This document shows positions 5,370 through 6,050 of a stretch of 6,050 nt of DNA, one piece after another. Source of the DNA: Victivallales bacterium (GTDB lineage Bacteria; Verrucomicrobiota; Lentisphaeria; Victivallales; JAADHT01); assembly GCA_016930955.1 (NCBI GenBank), contig JAFGFR010000261.1, positions 1 to 6,050 on the forward strand. The letters run 5' to 3'. Position numbers and translations under genes: made by a program. Numbering within the stretch: position 1 is the stretch's first letter; the number at the start of each line of letters is the position of its first letter. The notes beneath the pieces were generated by a model. The model ran no database searches and had not been told where the DNA came from. It was given only the letters and a program-made list of their open reading frames with translations.

Positions 5370-6050
5370 TTACATCATTCCACCCATTCCACCCATTCCA
5401 CCCATTCCACCTCCGCCACCTGCCGGTGCGGGGGATTCCTTTTCGGGCAGGGCGGTGATCAGGCACTCGGTCGTCAGCAGCAGACCTGCGATCGAGGTCG
5501 CGTTCTGCAGTGCCGAACGGGTGACCTTGGTCGGGTCGAGAATCCCGGCCTTGAGCATGTCGACATATGTGCCGGTGGCCACGTCGAAGCCCTCGGCGCC
5601 TTTGCGCTTCGCAACTTCCTGGACGACTATGCTGCCTTCGTATCCGCCGTTGCATGCGAGCTGGCGGATCGGCTCTTCGACAGCGCGCAGCACGATGTCT
5701 GCTCCGATGGACTCGTCGCCCTCGAACTTGAGATCCTTTATTGCGGTCGCCGCACGAATGAGGGCTACCCCGCCGCCGGGGACGATGCCTTCCTCGACAG
5801 CCGCGCGCGTGGCGTGCAGGGCATCTTCGACACGTGCCTTCTTCTCCTTCATCTCCGTCTCGGTGGCCGCGCCGACGTTGATCACGGCCACGCCGCCTGC
5901 GAGTTTCGCAAGACGTTCCTGGAGTTTCTCGCGGTCGTAGTCGGAGGTGGTCTCGTCAATCTGCCTGCGGATCTGGTTCACCCTGCCGACGATGGCGGAC
6001 TGCTTGCCCGAGCCCTCGACGATGGTGGTGTTCTCCTTGTCGATGGTGAC
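5370..6050 (-). CDS. groL: 60 kDa chaperonin GroEL, C-terminal part (5' end outside window)
   Basis: This is the C-terminal 226 residues of the ATP-driven cytosolic folding chamber GroEL, which works with GroES. The reading frame is open to the window edge, so the start lies upstream. The GTG at 5981 is an internal valine codon, not a start. Alignment by eye to E. coli GroEL puts the first residue near position 323, so the piece holds the end of the apical domain, the second intermediate segment and the C-terminal equatorial domain. The signature VEDALHATRAAVEEG is present, with the ATP-hydrolysis aspartate (E. coli Asp398) at local residue 76. The nucleotide-binding GGG follows at local 92-94, and then ILDPTKVTRSALQ. 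The protein ends in a Gly-rich run and four GGM units plus a final Met, the tail typical of the main housekeeping copy. The stop is TAA, and a strong terminator follows 23 bases downstream. Identity is certain. Whether other groL copies exist cannot be seen here. Confidence 0.98.
   Translation of the reverse strand, partial: VTIDKENTTIVEGSGKQSAIVGRVNQIRRQIDETTSDYDREKLQERLAKLAGGVAVINVGAATETEMKEKKARVEDALHATRAAVEEGIVPGGGVALIRAATAIKDLKFEGDESIGADIVLRAVEEPIRQLACNGGYEGSIVVQEVAKRKGAEGFDVATGTYVDMLKAGILDPTKVTRSALQNATSIAGLLLTTECLITALPEKESPAPAGGGGGMGGMGGMGGMM
5376..5411 (-). repeat. Four perfect 9-bp tandem repeats coding the GroEL GGM tail
   Basis: The plus strand reads CATTCCACC four times without a mismatch. 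On the coding strand each unit is GGT GGA ATG, giving Gly-Gly-Met. It is a coding minisatellite in the flexible GroEL C-terminal tail, which projects into the chamber floor. The synonymous codons are identical in all four units, which suggests recent slippage or homogenisation. Confidence 0.9.

Noticed and set aside
5376..5411. CRISPR-like or non-coding tandem repeat
   Set aside because: The 9-bp units are in frame and encode the well-known Gly-Gly-Met tail of GroEL.
5299..5655. Minus-strand frame of 118 codons overlapping the groL 3' end
   Set aside because: It is an out-of-frame, arginine-rich shadow of groL that runs through the terminator hairpin.

Overview
The window is ordinary bacterial chromosome. 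Every gene I can support lies on the minus strand, so transcription runs from high to low coordinates. Dense gene packing, Shine-Dalgarno sites, stop/start overlaps and a canonical intrinsic terminator all say bacterium. GC content is in the low to mid 50s by eye. Glycine decarboxylase is encoded as two separate subunits (GcvPA and GcvPB). That arrangement is common in Firmicutes, Thermotogae, archaea and several PVC-type and deltaproteobacterial lineages, but not in Enterobacteria. The proteins look more like a Gram-negative, PVC-like or deltaproteobacterial organism than a Firmicute, but this is a guess from general resemblance and I would not assign a phylum from this window.

Layout in the direction of transcription. 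(1) 6050-5370: the C-terminal 226 codons of the chaperonin groL, ending in a Gly-Gly-Met tail and followed by a strong Rho-independent terminator at 5315-5346. (2) 5345-5170: an intergenic leader with a tentative promoter, a repeated CCCGTTA motif and two mutually exclusive small hairpins. (3) 5169-2004: the tightly coupled glycine-cleavage operon gcvH-gcvPA-gcvPB, whose genes overlap by 1 and 4 bases. (4) 2003-1776: a 228-base gap with no recognisable gene; it holds a 63-codon open stretch in frame behind the gcvPB stop. (5) 1775-129: nadB, L-aspartate oxidase. (6) 128-1: a short gap and what may be the first 14 codons of another gene running off the window. No stretch longer than 300 bases lacks a gene.

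Functionally, GcvPA/GcvPB decarboxylate glycine and load the aminomethyl group on the lipoyl arm of GcvH. GcvT (which passes the C1 unit to tetrahydrofolate) and the lipoamide dehydrogenase are also needed, and neither is encoded here. NadB starts de novo NAD synthesis. Its link to the gcv genes is positional, apart from the general fact that the glycine cleavage system consumes NAD+. groL is insulated by its terminator and is an unrelated neighbour.

I found no mobile element, CRISPR array, RNA gene, defence module or evident new system. The points most worth a second look are the intergenic open stretch behind gcvPB, the gcvH leader, the missing gcvT, and the tiny ORFs abutting nadB.
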